Shown here one piece after another: positions 33,564 to 42,254 of a stretch of 64,000 nt of DNA; position 1 is the stretch's first letter; the number at the start of each line of letters is the position of its first letter. The position numbers and the translations under genes were made by a program. The DNA comes from Arthrobacter glacialis (lineage in GTDB: Bacteria > Actinomycetota > Actinomycetes > Actinomycetales > Micrococcaceae). The notes beneath the pieces were generated by a model. The model was not told the DNA's origin. It saw only the letters and a list, made by a program, of their open reading frames with translations, and did no database searches. The stretch covers positions 62,001 through 126,000 of the forward strand of contig NZ_PPXC01000011.1 of NCBI RefSeq assembly GCF_002909445.1. Reading direction: 5' to 3'.

Positions 33564-36107
33564 GTGCGTATTCCACTGACTTGGCTGCGCGAGTATGCGC
33601 AGGTACCGGCAGGAGCAACTGCCGAAGATGTAATGACTGACCTGGTCAAGGTTGGTTTCGAAGAAGAAGACGTGCACCGTCCCCTGGATCAAATCAGCGG
33701 CCCCATTGTGGTTGGCCAGGTTTTGACCCTTGAGAAGGAACCGCAGTCCAACGGCAAGACCATCAACTGGTGCACAGTACGTGTGGTTCCCGAAGGTGCC
33801 GCACAGACCCTGGACATTGACGGCATCGACCCTTCGGGTGTGCAGGGCATTGTCTGCGGCGCCCACAACTTCGTGGTGGGCGACAAAGTTGTTGTCACCC
33901 TGCCCGGCGCCGTGCTGCCCGGAGATTTCCGCATCACCCCGCGGAACACCTACGGCCACGTCTCCGCCGGCATGATCGCCTCCGTGCGCGAGCTGGGCAT
34001 TGGCGATGACCATGACGGCATCCTGGTGCTGTCCACCCTGGGCCTCGACCCGGAACTGGGCACCGACGCGCTGGCACTGCTGGGTCTTGATGATGAGGCC
34101 GCCGAGATCAATGTGACACCGGACCGCGGCTACGCGTTCAGCATCCGCGGCGTTGCCCGCGAATACGCGCACGCCACGGACAGCGTCTTCACCGACCCCG
34201 CCTCACTGGTTTCGGTCACCGCCTCCACAGGCGCCGGCCAGGCCGTTGCCATTGACGACGCTGCACCCATCTACGGCAAGCCCGGCTGCGACCGTTTTGT
34301 AGCGCGCACAGTGCGCGGCATCAACGCCGCTGCGCCCACCCCGCCGTGGATGTCCTCGCGCCTGCGCCTGGCAGGGATCCGCTCCATCTCGCTGCCCGTG
34401 GACATTTCCAACTACGTCATGCTGGAACTGGGGCAGCCGCTGCACTTCTACGACGCCGAAAAGGTTGCCGGCCAGATTGTAGTGCGCCGCGCAGCAGCCG
34501 GCGAAACGCTGGAAACCCTTGACGGCAAGGTCCGCAAGCTCGACGCCGAGGACCTGCTCATCACGGATGCATCCGGTCCCATAGGCATTGCCGGGGTCAT
34601 GGGCGGAGCCTCCACCGAGGTCTCCTCCGGAACCAGCACCGTGCTGATTGAGGCTGCGCACTTCGAGGAAGTCTCCATTGCCCGCTCGCGCCGCCGCCAC
34701 AAGCTGCCCTCCGAGGCATCCAAGCGTTTTGAACGGGGCGTTGACGTGGCCGTTGCCGACGTGGCAGCCCAGCGTGCAGTGAACCTGCTGGTTGAATTGG
34801 CTGGCGGCACGGAGGAGACCACTTCCACCGATGTGGCCACCTTCGCGGCGCCGGCGCCGGTGTTCCTGCCGTCCGGATTCACCTCGGCCCGCATCGGCAT
34901 CGACTTCAGCCAGGCCCAGATCATCGGCTCGCTGAGCGACTTGGGCGCCGATGTGGAGAAGGTCGACGGCGGCTACGCCGTCACTGGCCCCACGTGGCGC
35001 TACGACCTGGTCACCAAAGAGGACCTGACCGAGGAAGTGGCCCGCCTGGTGGGCTATGACCTGATCCCGGCAACCCTGCCCACGGCACCTCCCGGACGTG
35101 GCTACTCACGCACGCAGCAGCAGCGCCGCCGCGTGGTCCAGGCCTTGGCGGACTCCGGCCTGACAGAGATTCTGGCATACCCGTTTGTGTCGAAGACGTC
35201 CAACGACACCTTCGGTGTGGCTGAAGCGGGTGCTGTTCGCGCGGCCGTGAAGCTGGCAAACCCGTTGAGCGAGGAGTTCGGCTTCCTGCGGACCTCGATC
35301 CTGCCGGGCTTGATTGAGATTGCCAAGCGCAACCACTCACGCGGTTTCCACGACGTGGCCTTGTTCGAGTCTGGCTTGGTATTCCTGCCTGGCAAGACCT
35401 TCGGCACCCTGTCCATCCCACCGCTGGGCGTCAGGCCCTCCGAGGACGTCCTGGATGCCCTCTACGACGGAATTCCGTACCAGCCGTTGACCATGGCCGC
35501 CATCTTCACCGGCAAGGACTCCCCGGCAGCTCCCGGCCACACTCCGCGGCACTGGGACTGGGCGGACGCACTTGATGCTGCCCGCCTGGTGGCCGACGTC
35601 GTTGGTGTGGAGCTTGTGGTTTCCCAAGGATCACACCAGGCGTTCCACCCGGGTCGTGCGGCTGTTTTGAGCCTGCGCAATGGCGACGTGGTGGGCTATG
35701 CCGGCGAGCTTCACCCGAAGCTGCTGGCCGAGCTGAACATGCCTGCCCGTTCCGTGGCCATGGAAATTAACGCCGAGATGGTCTTCGCGGCCGCGGCCGA
35801 CGTCATTGTGGCCAAGCACATTTCCACGTTCCCCGTCGCAACGCAGGACGTTGCCTTGGTGGTTCCCGTGGAGGTTCCGGCACAGGCTGTGCTGGAAACC
35901 CTGCGCGAAGGCGCCGGCGAACTGCTGGAAGACGTTGCCTTGTTTGATGAGTACCAGGGCGCAGGCATTCCCGAAGGCAGCAAGTCCCTGGCCTTCGGCC
36001 TGCGGTTCCGCGCAGCCGACAGGACACTGACAGCCGATGAAGCCTCGGCTGCCCGTGCGGCTGCCGTGGAATTGGCTGCAGAGCGGTTCGGCGCCACCCA
36101 GCGCTAG
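33564..36107 (+). CDS. pheT: Phenylalanyl-tRNA synthetase beta subunit
   Basis: 847 residues, full length. tRNA-binding EMAP-like domain (about 40-155), B3/4 editing domain (about 220-400, with GCDRFVARTVRGI and DISNYVMLELGQPLHFYDAEKV), B5 (about 420-490, KRFERGVDVAVADVA and beyond), catalytic-like core, and C-terminal ferredoxin-fold anticodon-binding domain (about 755-847, ISTFPVATQDVALVV). GTG 33564 is coupled to pheS. Confidence 0.97.
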   Translation: MRIPLTWLREYAQVPAGATAEDVMTDLVKVGFEEEDVHRPLDQISGPIVVGQVLTLEKEPQSNGKTINWCTVRVVPEGAAQTLDIDGIDPSGVQGIVCGAHNFVVGDKVVVTLPGAVLPGDFRITPRNTYGHVSAGMIASVRELGIGDDHDGILVLSTLGLDPELGTDALALLGLDDEAAEINVTPDRGYAFSIRGVAREYAHATDSVFTDPASLVSVTASTGAGQAVAIDDAAPIYGKPGCDRFVARTVRGINAAAPTPPWMSSRLRLAGIRSISLPVDISNYVMLELGQPLHFYDAEKVAGQIVVRRAAAGETLETLDGKVRKLDAEDLLITDASGPIGIAGVMGGASTEVSSGTSTVLIEAAHFEEVSIARSRRRHKLPSEASKRFERGVDVAVADVAAQRAVNLLVELAGGTEETTSTDVATFAAPAPVFLPSGFTSARIGIDFSQAQIIGSLSDLGADVEKVDGGYAVTGPTWRYDLVTKEDLTEEVARLVGYDLIPATLPTAPPGRGYSRTQQQRRRVVQALADSGLTEILAYPFVSKTSNDTFGVAEAGAVRAAVKLANPLSEEFGFLRTSILPGLIEIAKRNHSRGFHDVALFESGLVFLPGKTFGTLSIPPLGVRPSEDVLDALYDGIPYQPLTMAAIFTGKDSPAAPGHTPRHWDWADALDAARLVADVVGVELVVSQGSHQAFHPGRAAVLSLRNGDVVGYAGELHPKLLAELNMPARSVAMEINAEMVFAAAADVIVAKHISTFPVATQDVALVVPVEVPAQAVLETLREGAGELLEDVALFDEYQGAGIPEGSKSLAFGLRFRAADRTLTADEASAARAAAVELAAERFGATQR

Positions 36108-36114
36108 TCCCCTC

Positions 36115-36190
36115 AGCAACTGACCCGCAGAAATCGACGAAAAAGCGCGTTTTTGACGCGATTTTCGTCGATTTCTGCGGGTCAGTTGCT
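36115..36190. repeat. Long palindrome (family B, copy 2)
   Basis: Perfect 29-base arms (36115-36143, 36162-36190), core ACTGACCCGCAGAAATCG, plus inner GCGCGT/ACGCG pairing. Begins 8 bases after the pheT stop, between convergent genes. Confidence 0.9.
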
Positions 36191-36219
36191 TAATGCGCTG
36201 GGTGGGACGAGCAGATCAT

Positions 36220-37065
36220 TTATCCGTGGTGCGCTGTCCAGCACCCCAGAATAGTGGTGGCCATTTCATAGGCGAAGCTGCTGGCTGTGACCTTGTGAGG
36301 TCCCACCGTTGCAGGGAACGCCGTGGCGTCAACGTGCAACGTCATATTGTCCTTGGCGAAAACCACGTTTCCGTCCTTAGCTTGGTAACCCGGCAGGCCC
36401 AGATTGGCCAATCCCTCAAGAGGAGGGGCATCAAGGGATCCTGCCAGCTGCTTGGCCAGGGCTGCGGCGTCGGCGTCGTTGGCGGATTCAGTCACGGTCA
36501 TGACAAAACTGCCAACATCGAGTGGGTAAGTGCAGGAATAAGTGGTGCCGTCCCAATTTTCAGTCGTTGTGGGAATGGCCGGGAGCCCCAGTATCTCCAT
36601 GACATTTTGTTTGGCTTCATCGGCGCACACCATGGTTGCTGCCACCGACGGCGCACCGGCCGTCACGGTCAGAACGCCTCGCATGTCCCCATCACCGCTA
36701 TGGAATGGGTAGTTTCCTGACTTCTTGGGAGCAGCAAAGGTGGCCATGCCCCCTGCTGGAACTTTGACATTGAAGCTGCTGGAATCATCCGAGATAACTG
36801 TTTGGGCGTCGGCGTCCAAATTCATGACAGTTACCGTGGCGCCCGCAGCTAGGGGCTTGGGGTTGATGAATTTTCCGTCTTGAATGTGGATCATCGACTC
36901 CATGGACGAGGCTCCCGGCTCGGCCATGCCCGAGGACGTGGCCGTCGAAGGTGCGGAAGGTTCCTGTCCGGGCGAGGCGGAGTTGGCCCCCGCACTACAC
37001 CCTGACAGGGTGAGTGCAGCGGCCACCGCCAAGACTCCGGCGAGACTGAATTTCTTGTTCATCAT
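36220..37065 (-). CDS. Lipoprotein with degenerate cupredoxin-like domain
   Basis: 281 residues. Lipobox LTLSGC (Cys23), Ser/Pro/Ala linker, then a plastocyanin-like domain (about 60-140, IHIQDGKFINPKPLAAGATVTVMNLDADAQTVISDD...NYPFHSGDGDMRGVLTV), and a C-terminal domain of about 140 residues with Cys in MVCADE, YSCTYP and LGCW. Blue-copper proteins use His-Cys-His-Met; here the Cys before the loop is missing (PFHSGDGDM keeps His and Met) and the first His appears absent, so normal type 1 copper binding is unlikely. Third gene of the sortase cluster. Confidence 0.78.
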   Translation of the reverse strand: MMNKKFSLAGVLAVAAALTLSGCSAGANSASPGQEPSAPSTATSSGMAEPGASSMESMIHIQDGKFINPKPLAAGATVTVMNLDADAQTVISDDSSSFNVKVPAGGMATFAAPKKSGNYPFHSGDGDMRGVLTVTAGAPSVAATMVCADEAKQNVMEILGLPAIPTTTENWDGTTYSCTYPLDVGSFVMTVTESANDADAAALAKQLAGSLDAPPLEGLANLGLPGYQAKDGNVVFAKDNMTLHVDATAFPATVGPHKVTASSFAYEMATTILGCWTAHHG

Positions 37066-37112
37066 GGTCCAATCCAGAGTTCCAGGACTCCATTGCGGTG
37101 TTGCCGAAGTGG

Positions 37113-37835
37113 CTAACCGGCGTGGCTGGACACGAGATGCCCGTACACCACGGTGTTTTCGGTGAACTCGCCTGTGCTCGGCTCATAGCCGCCACAGGTG
37201 ATGAGCCGAATTTCGGCTCGTTGGGTATTGCCGTAGACCGCCAGTGTGGGGAACGCGTCCTTTTTGAACACTTCGCTTCTGTCAACGGCGAAGACTGCCA
37301 CGCTGCCATCGGCCCGGGTGACCGAAAACGTTTCGCCCTGGGTGAGTTCATGGAGCCGGTAAAAAACTCCTTCGGCAACGGTGGTGGTGTTCACATGCCC
37401 CAAAATGACCGAGGGGCCCAGCTCGCCGGGAGTGGGGGAGTGCTTGTACCAGCCGGCGGGGGAGCCGGCCGTTTCAGGCGGAACCTCGGCCTCGCCTTTG
37501 GCGTCCCGGTCCAAAGACATCAAGTTTGTGGTTACAGCTATGTCCGGGATGGACAGTGACACGGGTGCCGATTCTTGCAGTATCTCTCCTTGGATCTTCG
37601 GCGGGGCCGCCTGGGTTGGGGCCTGGGCTGCGGGGATGGACGACGGCGGAGCTTGCGTCGGTGCGGCAGGCGCAGTTGGTGCGTTGTCCGCGGACTGTGC
37701 GGCCGGCGTCGTGCTGGGGGAACTGGGGGCGGGTGCCTGCCCGCATCCGGCAACACCAACGGTGAGGGATGTCAGGAGCACCGCCGCCGTCGCGGACGCC
37801 ATGAGGCGCCCGCGACGGCTGCTGGTGTTTACCAT
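37113..37835 (-). CDS. Class F-like sortase with lipobox
   Basis: 240 residues. N-terminal hydrophobic stretch ends in VAGC (Cys31), a lipobox, so the enzyme is probably lipid-anchored. A Pro/Ala/Gln linker leads to the sortase barrel (about 90-240): SIPDIAVTTNLM, ILGHVNTT (His147) and the nucleophile in IRLITCGG (Cys214). No Arg follows the Cys, where sortases normally have one, though this may be common to class F. Sixteen bases downstream of the CHRD gene, so that protein is the likely partner. TLxTC-type motif supports the sortase call. Confidence 0.85.
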   Translation of the reverse strand: MVNTSSRRGRLMASATAAVLLTSLTVGVAGCGQAPAPSSPSTTPAAQSADNAPTAPAAPTQAPPSSIPAAQAPTQAAPPKIQGEILQESAPVSLSIPDIAVTTNLMSLDRDAKGEAEVPPETAGSPAGWYKHSPTPGELGPSVILGHVNTTTVAEGVFYRLHELTQGETFSVTRADGSVAVFAVDRSEVFKKDAFPTLAVYGNTQRAEIRLITCGGYEPSTGEFTENTVVYGHLVSSHAG

Positions 37836-37851
37836 GGGGAATCGGCCGCCG

Positions 37852-38649
37852 CTACTTTACAGCGATCGTCTTTTTGCGGTTCATGGCCAAAGCTGCACCG
37901 GCTGCCAGCACCAATGCGCCGCCGCCAGCAAACCAGGCAACCTCAGGAGCGCTTGAGGCGTTGCTCGATTCCAGCTGCGTGGTCACACCTGTTCCGGGGG
38001 CACCGCCTGGCATGGCTGCCATTTGCGACACGGCCAACGTCCCGCACAAGGCAGGCGATGTGGCTGCCAACGGCAAGGACGGGACCAGGTCACTCTTGGC
38101 TGCCTGGCCTGCTGCCGACAATGTGGCCGGATCCAAACCGTGGACAACAACAACGGCCTTGCCAGCCTTCAACGACGCAATGGTTGCGGCGTTCATGGTG
38201 AAGGTCCGCTCATACTTGTAGCTGGCCCCCATGCCACCAACAGCCAGATCCAGCCCGGCCTTGTCGCTGGTGTCACCGCTGGTGGAAAGGGTGGTGCCGA
38301 TCTTGCCGTACGACGGCGCACCCTCAGTGGTGCTGATGACGCCGTCACCATTGGTGTCGGCGGCGGGTGCCGGGCAAACACCTGCCGCGTCAATGTGGAT
38401 ATGCTGCACGTGCGGGTAGGGTGCACCGTCGAAGGTGGCGGCCAGTCCGCTGACTTCCTGCGTCACGGTGGCCTGGTCTCCATGAAGGGAGATCCACACT
38501 GAGCCGGTGGCGTTGCTGCCGTTGATGGCCCCCAGACTGGTTTCATAGGTGGTGGTGTCTTCCGCATGGGCCATGGCGGCCCCGGCGGACATGGACAAAG
38601 CTGCCAGTGCGAGCACGGGCGCGATCAGTAATGCAGATTTCTTGTGCAT
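37852..38649 (-). CDS. Secreted CHRD-domain protein with C-terminal membrane anchor
   Basis: 265 residues. Signal peptide (about 1-29, ending AMAHA-ED), CHRD-type domain (about 32-200, TYETSLGAINGSNATGSVWISLHGDQATVTQEVSGL, PHVQHIHIDAAGVCP, VVVHGLD), Ser/Gly-rich stalk, then a transmembrane helix (about 237-258) and basic tail NRKKTIAVK. The end is built like a sortase sorting signal but has no recognisable LPxTG. ATG 38649 follows AGGAGG. First gene of the cluster with sortase and cupredoxin-like lipoprotein. Confidence 0.85.
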   Translation of the reverse strand: MHKKSALLIAPVLALAALSMSAGAAMAHAEDTTTYETSLGAINGSNATGSVWISLHGDQATVTQEVSGLAATFDGAPYPHVQHIHIDAAGVCPAPAADTNGDGVISTTEGAPSYGKIGTTLSTSGDTSDKAGLDLAVGGMGASYKYERTFTMNAATIASLKAGKAVVVVHGLDPATLSAAGQAAKSDLVPSLPLAATSPALCGTLAVSQMAAMPGGAPGTGVTTQLESSNASSAPEVAWFAGGGALVLAAGAALAMNRKKTIAVK

Positions 38650-38797
38650 GAGAATCCTCCTGATACAGGGTGGACGGTCCATCGTTGGGCTCGTCCACCA
38701 TGTGATTCGGAGCACTGTTGGTTCTTGGATTGGAAAGAGTCTCATTTTTTTCGGGCCATGGGCCCGCCAGGGCGCACTCGGGCCCACGCGCCCTCCA

Positions 38798-38867
38798 AAC
38801 TGACCCGCAGAAAAAGCCGAAAAAACGCGATTTCACGGTCTTTTTCGGCGTTTTCTGCGGGTTAGTT
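38798..38867. repeat. Long palindrome (family B, copy 3)
   Basis: Arms about 27 bases (38798-38824, 38841-38867) with a few mismatches, core ACTGACCCGCAGAAAAAG. It starts 3 bases from the stop of the metallo-hydrolase gene and lies upstream of the CHRD gene on the same strand. Confidence 0.85.
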
Positions 38868-38869
38868 AC

Positions 38870-39490
38870 TTAAGGCTTTCGGGTGACCTTGCCGTGACCT
38901 GGGCAGACCCACCCAACATCCATCGCCTCCAGTGCGGCTGTCGTTTGAAGCGCTGTGGGCTTGTCCGTAATGATGAAGCCCGGAAATTGTTTCAGGGAGC
39001 CGTCTTGCCGCACCAAGGCTGCGTCGCCGATGAACAGGGAGTCTTCCCAGTGAAATGCATAGTGGCCGGCCGTGTGACCCGGCGCCGCAACGGCCGTGAT
39101 GCCCATGGGGAAGCCGTCGGACTCCCCAATGTAGGAGACTGACTCCGGCAGCTGTGGCTTTCCAAACGCGGTGCTCAGTCGGCGAAAAAACGTGCGTGGC
39201 TTCAACTGGCCACTCAGTACCTGCGCATCGAGCCGGCTGATCCAAACTGTAGCCCCGGCCGCCGCGGCCACAGCTTTTGCCGCTCCTGCATGGTCCAGGT
39301 CGTAATGTGTGAGCAGCACGTGTCGAACAGCCGTCAGCAGGCCAGCCTCCCGAAGCTCGTTCACCACGCCGGCCGAGCCCGAAGCCATGCCTGGGTCGAT
39401 GAGGACAAGCTGTTCCCCGGCAGCAACCACATAGCCGTTGGCTCCGCGGGACTTGCTGAGTTGAAAGGCTCCGTTTGAAAGTCTTTGCAT
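38870..39490 (-). CDS. Metallo-beta-lactamase-fold hydrolase
   Basis: 206 residues. Metal motif THYDLDHAG (His62, Asp64, Asp66, His67; the first His of the usual HxHxDH is present, the second is Asp... at position 64), APGHTAGHYAFH, IGDAAL and CPGHGKVTRKP. Glyoxalase-II-like; substrate unknown. ATG 39490 has TAGGAT 6 bases before it, so leaderless. The usual second His being replaced by Asp is a point to check. Confidence 0.85.
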   Translation of the reverse strand: MQRLSNGAFQLSKSRGANGYVVAAGEQLVLIDPGMASGSAGVVNELREAGLLTAVRHVLLTHYDLDHAGAAKAVAAAAGATVWISRLDAQVLSGQLKPRTFFRRLSTAFGKPQLPESVSYIGESDGFPMGITAVAAPGHTAGHYAFHWEDSLFIGDAALVRQDGSLKQFPGFIITDKPTALQTTAALEAMDVGWVCPGHGKVTRKP

Positions 39491-39522
39491 GCTCGAATCC
39501 TATGTCCTGCGAAGGACAGCTC

Positions 39523-40407
39523 CTAAAATTCCTCGCCCTCGCCCACCACGGCCGAGGCAGGCCCCACGATGTGGGGATCGGGCACGCCCACCAGCTCATG
39601 GTCCTTGCCCGTGTAGTCAAACATGCTCAGCACATGGCGCATGGCAGCCAGCCGGGCCCTCTTCTTGTCATTGGACTTGACCACAGTCCACGGAGCGTGA
39701 CGGGTGTCTGTGCGCTTAAACATGCGTTCCTTGGCAGCAGTGTAAGCATCCCACTTGTCCAGAGACGCCAGGTCCATGGGGGAGAGTTTCCACTGCCGAA
39801 CGGGATCCACCTGACGGATGATGAAGCGGGTCCGTTGTTCGGCCTGCGTGACGGAAAACCAGAACTTGATGACGGTCACGCCGTCATTGACCAGCATGCG
39901 TTCAAACAACGGGGCTTGACGGATGAACTCGTCATATTGTTCCTTGGTGCAAAACCCCATGACACGTTCAACGCCTGTCCGATTGTACCAGGACCTGTCA
40001 AACAAAACCATCTCCCCGGCGCTGGGCAGGTGAGCCACATACCGCTGGAAGTACCATTGGGAGGACTCGCGCTGGCTGGGTTTTTCCAAGGCCACCACAC
40101 GGGTGCCGCGCGGGTTCAGGTGTTCGGTGAACCGCTTGATGGTGCCGCCCTTTCCGGCTGCATCACGACCCTCGAATAAGATGACCACTCGCCGCCCGGT
40201 AGCCTTGATCCATTGCTGCAGCTTCAGCAGTTCAATTTGCAGCAGCCGTTTTTCAATGTCGTAGACATCCCGTTCCAGCCGTGCATCGTAGGGGTAGCCG
40301 TCGCGCCAGGTGTCCACCGGGGATCCATCCGGGGACAACAGAACAGGATCGTCGTCGTCGTTGTCAATAACGGAAAAACCGGTGAAATCCGGGGCGGGTC
40401 GAGTCAT
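39523..40407 (-). CDS. ppk2: Polyphosphate kinase 2 (class I)
   Basis: 294 residues. Walker A GRDAAGKGG (80-88), Walker B VLFDRSWYNR (about 133-142), and lid region ERVMGFCTKEQYDEFIR. PPK2 uses polyphosphate to phosphorylate nucleoside diphosphates, or the reverse. A 30-residue acidic N-terminus (NDDDDPVLLSPDG) is typical. ATG 40407 has TAAGGT 6 bases before it, so leaderless. It is 32 bases upstream of the metallo-hydrolase gene and divergent from the PPTase gene. Confidence 0.95.
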   Translation of the reverse strand: MTRPAPDFTGFSVIDNDDDDPVLLSPDGSPVDTWRDGYPYDARLERDVYDIEKRLLQIELLKLQQWIKATGRRVVILFEGRDAAGKGGTIKRFTEHLNPRGTRVVALEKPSQRESSQWYFQRYVAHLPSAGEMVLFDRSWYNRTGVERVMGFCTKEQYDEFIRQAPLFERMLVNDGVTVIKFWFSVTQAEQRTRFIIRQVDPVRQWKLSPMDLASLDKWDAYTAAKERMFKRTDTRHAPWTVVKSNDKKRARLAAMRHVLSMFDYTGKDHELVGVPDPHIVGPASAVVGEGEEF

Positions 40408-40462
40408 GGCCCGACCTTATCGAGACATTAAATACGGAAGATGAACAGAAGGTGGAGCCAAC

Positions 40463-41167
40463 GTGAACGAGGCCGGAGTTGAGGTGCTTTTACACAAACA
40501 CGTCCTGGTGCGTGCCTTCGAGCTGGCGGGCGTGGACCAGAGCCTGGCCGGGCAGCTGGACCCTGCCGAAAAGGCCCGAGCCGCCACCATCGTGGATCCA
40601 CCAACACGGCGTGATTTCATTGCCGGGCGCGCGGCACTGCGCCTCATGGCTGCCGAAGTGCTCGATGCCGCCCCGCACAACCTGGTTTCCGCCTACAGCT
40701 GCCCCGATTGCGGGCCCCATCCGCTGCGCTCGCACGGCCGGCCGGGATACTTGGTGAACGGCGTCACTGCTGACTTGTCGATCAGTTTTTCGCGCAGCCG
40801 TGGGTGGGCCTTGGCCGCCATGGTGCGCGCGGCAGAGGTGCCCCTCGGCGTGGATCTGCAAAACATCGCCCAGCTTGCCTTTGACGGGTTCGACGACGTG
40901 GCGCTGAGCCCCGACGAAAAGTTACTTCTCAGCCGGGTCGCCCCCGAAAAGCGAAACGCATGGCGGGCGGCGGCGTGGGCGCGTAAGGAAGCGCTGGCCA
41001 AGTATTCCGGTCTGGGCCTGCGCACCGACCCCACCCTCATTAACGCGTTTCCAGGGAAGACAGAGGGGGTGCAGGGGTCAGAGGTGGACGTTCGGGATGT
41101 TGTGTCTGCGGAAGTGGGATTGCCACACGGATTCGCCGCCGCCGTGGCAGTGCGTACCAGAGCGTGA
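40463..41167 (+). CDS. 4'-phosphopantetheinyl transferase
   Basis: 234 residues, Sfp-type. Mg-binding VPLGVDLQ (about 128-135) and WARKEALAKYSGLGL (about 172-186) are the two signature motifs; N-terminal DFIAGRAALRLMAAEVL also fits. An unusual CPDCGPHPLRSHG stretch lies at about 75-90, a common Sfp feature. It converts apo carrier domains to holo form by attaching phosphopantetheine from CoA. The NRPS-like gene 2.5 kb away has one carrier domain, its probable client. GTG 40463 follows AAGGTGGAG. Convergent with the homoserine dehydrogenase-like gene. Confidence 0.92.
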   Translation: MNEAGVEVLLHKHVLVRAFELAGVDQSLAGQLDPAEKARAATIVDPPTRRDFIAGRAALRLMAAEVLDAAPHNLVSAYSCPDCGPHPLRSHGRPGYLVNGVTADLSISFSRSRGWALAAMVRAAEVPLGVDLQNIAQLAFDGFDDVALSPDEKLLLSRVAPEKRNAWRAAAWARKEALAKYSGLGLRTDPTLINAFPGKTEGVQGSEVDVRDVVSAEVGLPHGFAAAVAVRTRA

Positions 41168-41176
41168 AAGGAAAAC

Positions 41177-42184
41177 TCAGTGGAAGCCAGTAGTCCGGGT
41201 AGGGAGCAGGTTGAGAACGTCTTTGACCATGGCCAGGCCAGCTCCGGCCGGGCTGGAACGTCCACCGTGTACTGTGATGTCCCCGGCCTCAGGACAGGAG
41301 AAAGTCACGGCTTTTTCCGGACCAGTCAGGTGAAAGAGGGGGTCTTGGGAGCTGACGAGTTCCAACCGCACGGTGACCTTCATCGCCTGGTCAACTGATG
41401 CCGAGGCCACCGCACGAAGTCGTTGGCTCGAACTGGCCGATGCTCCTGCGACCCGGACCGAGTTCTCATCAATGGTTTCTGTGTCAACGTGAATCTTGGC
41501 CACGTCCCAGCCCCACAGCATGCCGGCGATCAATCGCGTCTTGGTGGCTGCGTCGGAGCCGCTGAGGTCGGCGCTCGTATTCGACTCGGCAATGCCGAGT
41601 CGGTGAGCCTCCTTGACGGCATCCTCGAGGCTGTCGCCCCGTCCCATTCGATCCAGCACAAACGTTGATGTTCCGTTCGGACAGGCACGGATCGCGCGAG
41701 CGTTCAGGCCATTAACACCAATGCGAGCCAGATCAGCAGCCGGCAATGCGGCGCCCGTGGCTCCGGAGATTCGGATGCGGCTGCCACCAGTTTGGGCCGC
41801 TGCTTCGAGTTCCCGCCAGTGTGTGAGGAGGTGATTTTTCGTTGCCGACACAACGTGCACGCCTCGGCCAAGTGCCGTGATTGACTCTTCGAGTGCCCGC
41901 GGGTGGGCTTCGAGGGAAGACGGGATGGCCTGGACCAGGATCAAAGCCCCAGTTCGTTGAAGAAACTCTGCGATGGGTGTTAGTGGATGCCACTGAGCCC
42001 GTTCCGGCACCTTGGCATCCGGGCCCAACATGACTTCATCGGCGCGTCCCCGGATGCCCGCAACGTAGAAATCCTGGTGGTGGTTGGCGCGGAGCCTGTT
42101 GAAGAATTCCTGGCCAACAGGACCAAACCCGGAAAGCACAACCGGTACGGGGCAAGGGGGTTCTAAAACGTTGGTTGCAGGCAT
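41177..42184 (-). CDS. Homoserine dehydrogenase-like protein, without ACT domain
   Basis: 335 residues. NAD(P) fold GFGPVGQEFF near the N-terminus; VVSATKNHLLTHWRELE; catalytic-domain GATGAALPAADLA, NGTSTFVLDRMGRGDSLEDAVKEAHRLGIAE and the SDAATKTRLIAGML segment with the expected Asp and Lys. Main homoserine dehydrogenases of this group run to about 430 residues with an ACT domain and sit beside thrC; this is shorter and isolated. Related short forms act in specialised pathways. ATG 42184 is chosen over GTG 42193 because TACGGT lies 7 bases upstream. Substrate not certain. Confidence 0.75.
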   Translation of the reverse strand: MPATNVLEPPCPVPVVLSGFGPVGQEFFNRLRANHHQDFYVAGIRGRADEVMLGPDAKVPERAQWHPLTPIAEFLQRTGALILVQAIPSSLEAHPRALEESITALGRGVHVVSATKNHLLTHWRELEAAAQTGGSRIRISGATGAALPAADLARIGVNGLNARAIRACPNGTSTFVLDRMGRGDSLEDAVKEAHRLGIAESNTSADLSGSDAATKTRLIAGMLWGWDVAKIHVDTETIDENSVRVAGASASSSQRLRAVASASVDQAMKVTVRLELVSSQDPLFHLTGPEKAVTFSCPEAGDITVHGGRSSPAGAGLAMVKDVLNLLPTRTTGFH

Positions 42185-42254
42185 GTCTACCACCGTAGCC
42201 TGATTCCCGCACGTCGATTTCCGCAGGTCGACGGCGTGGCTTCGGGTGTTGCGG

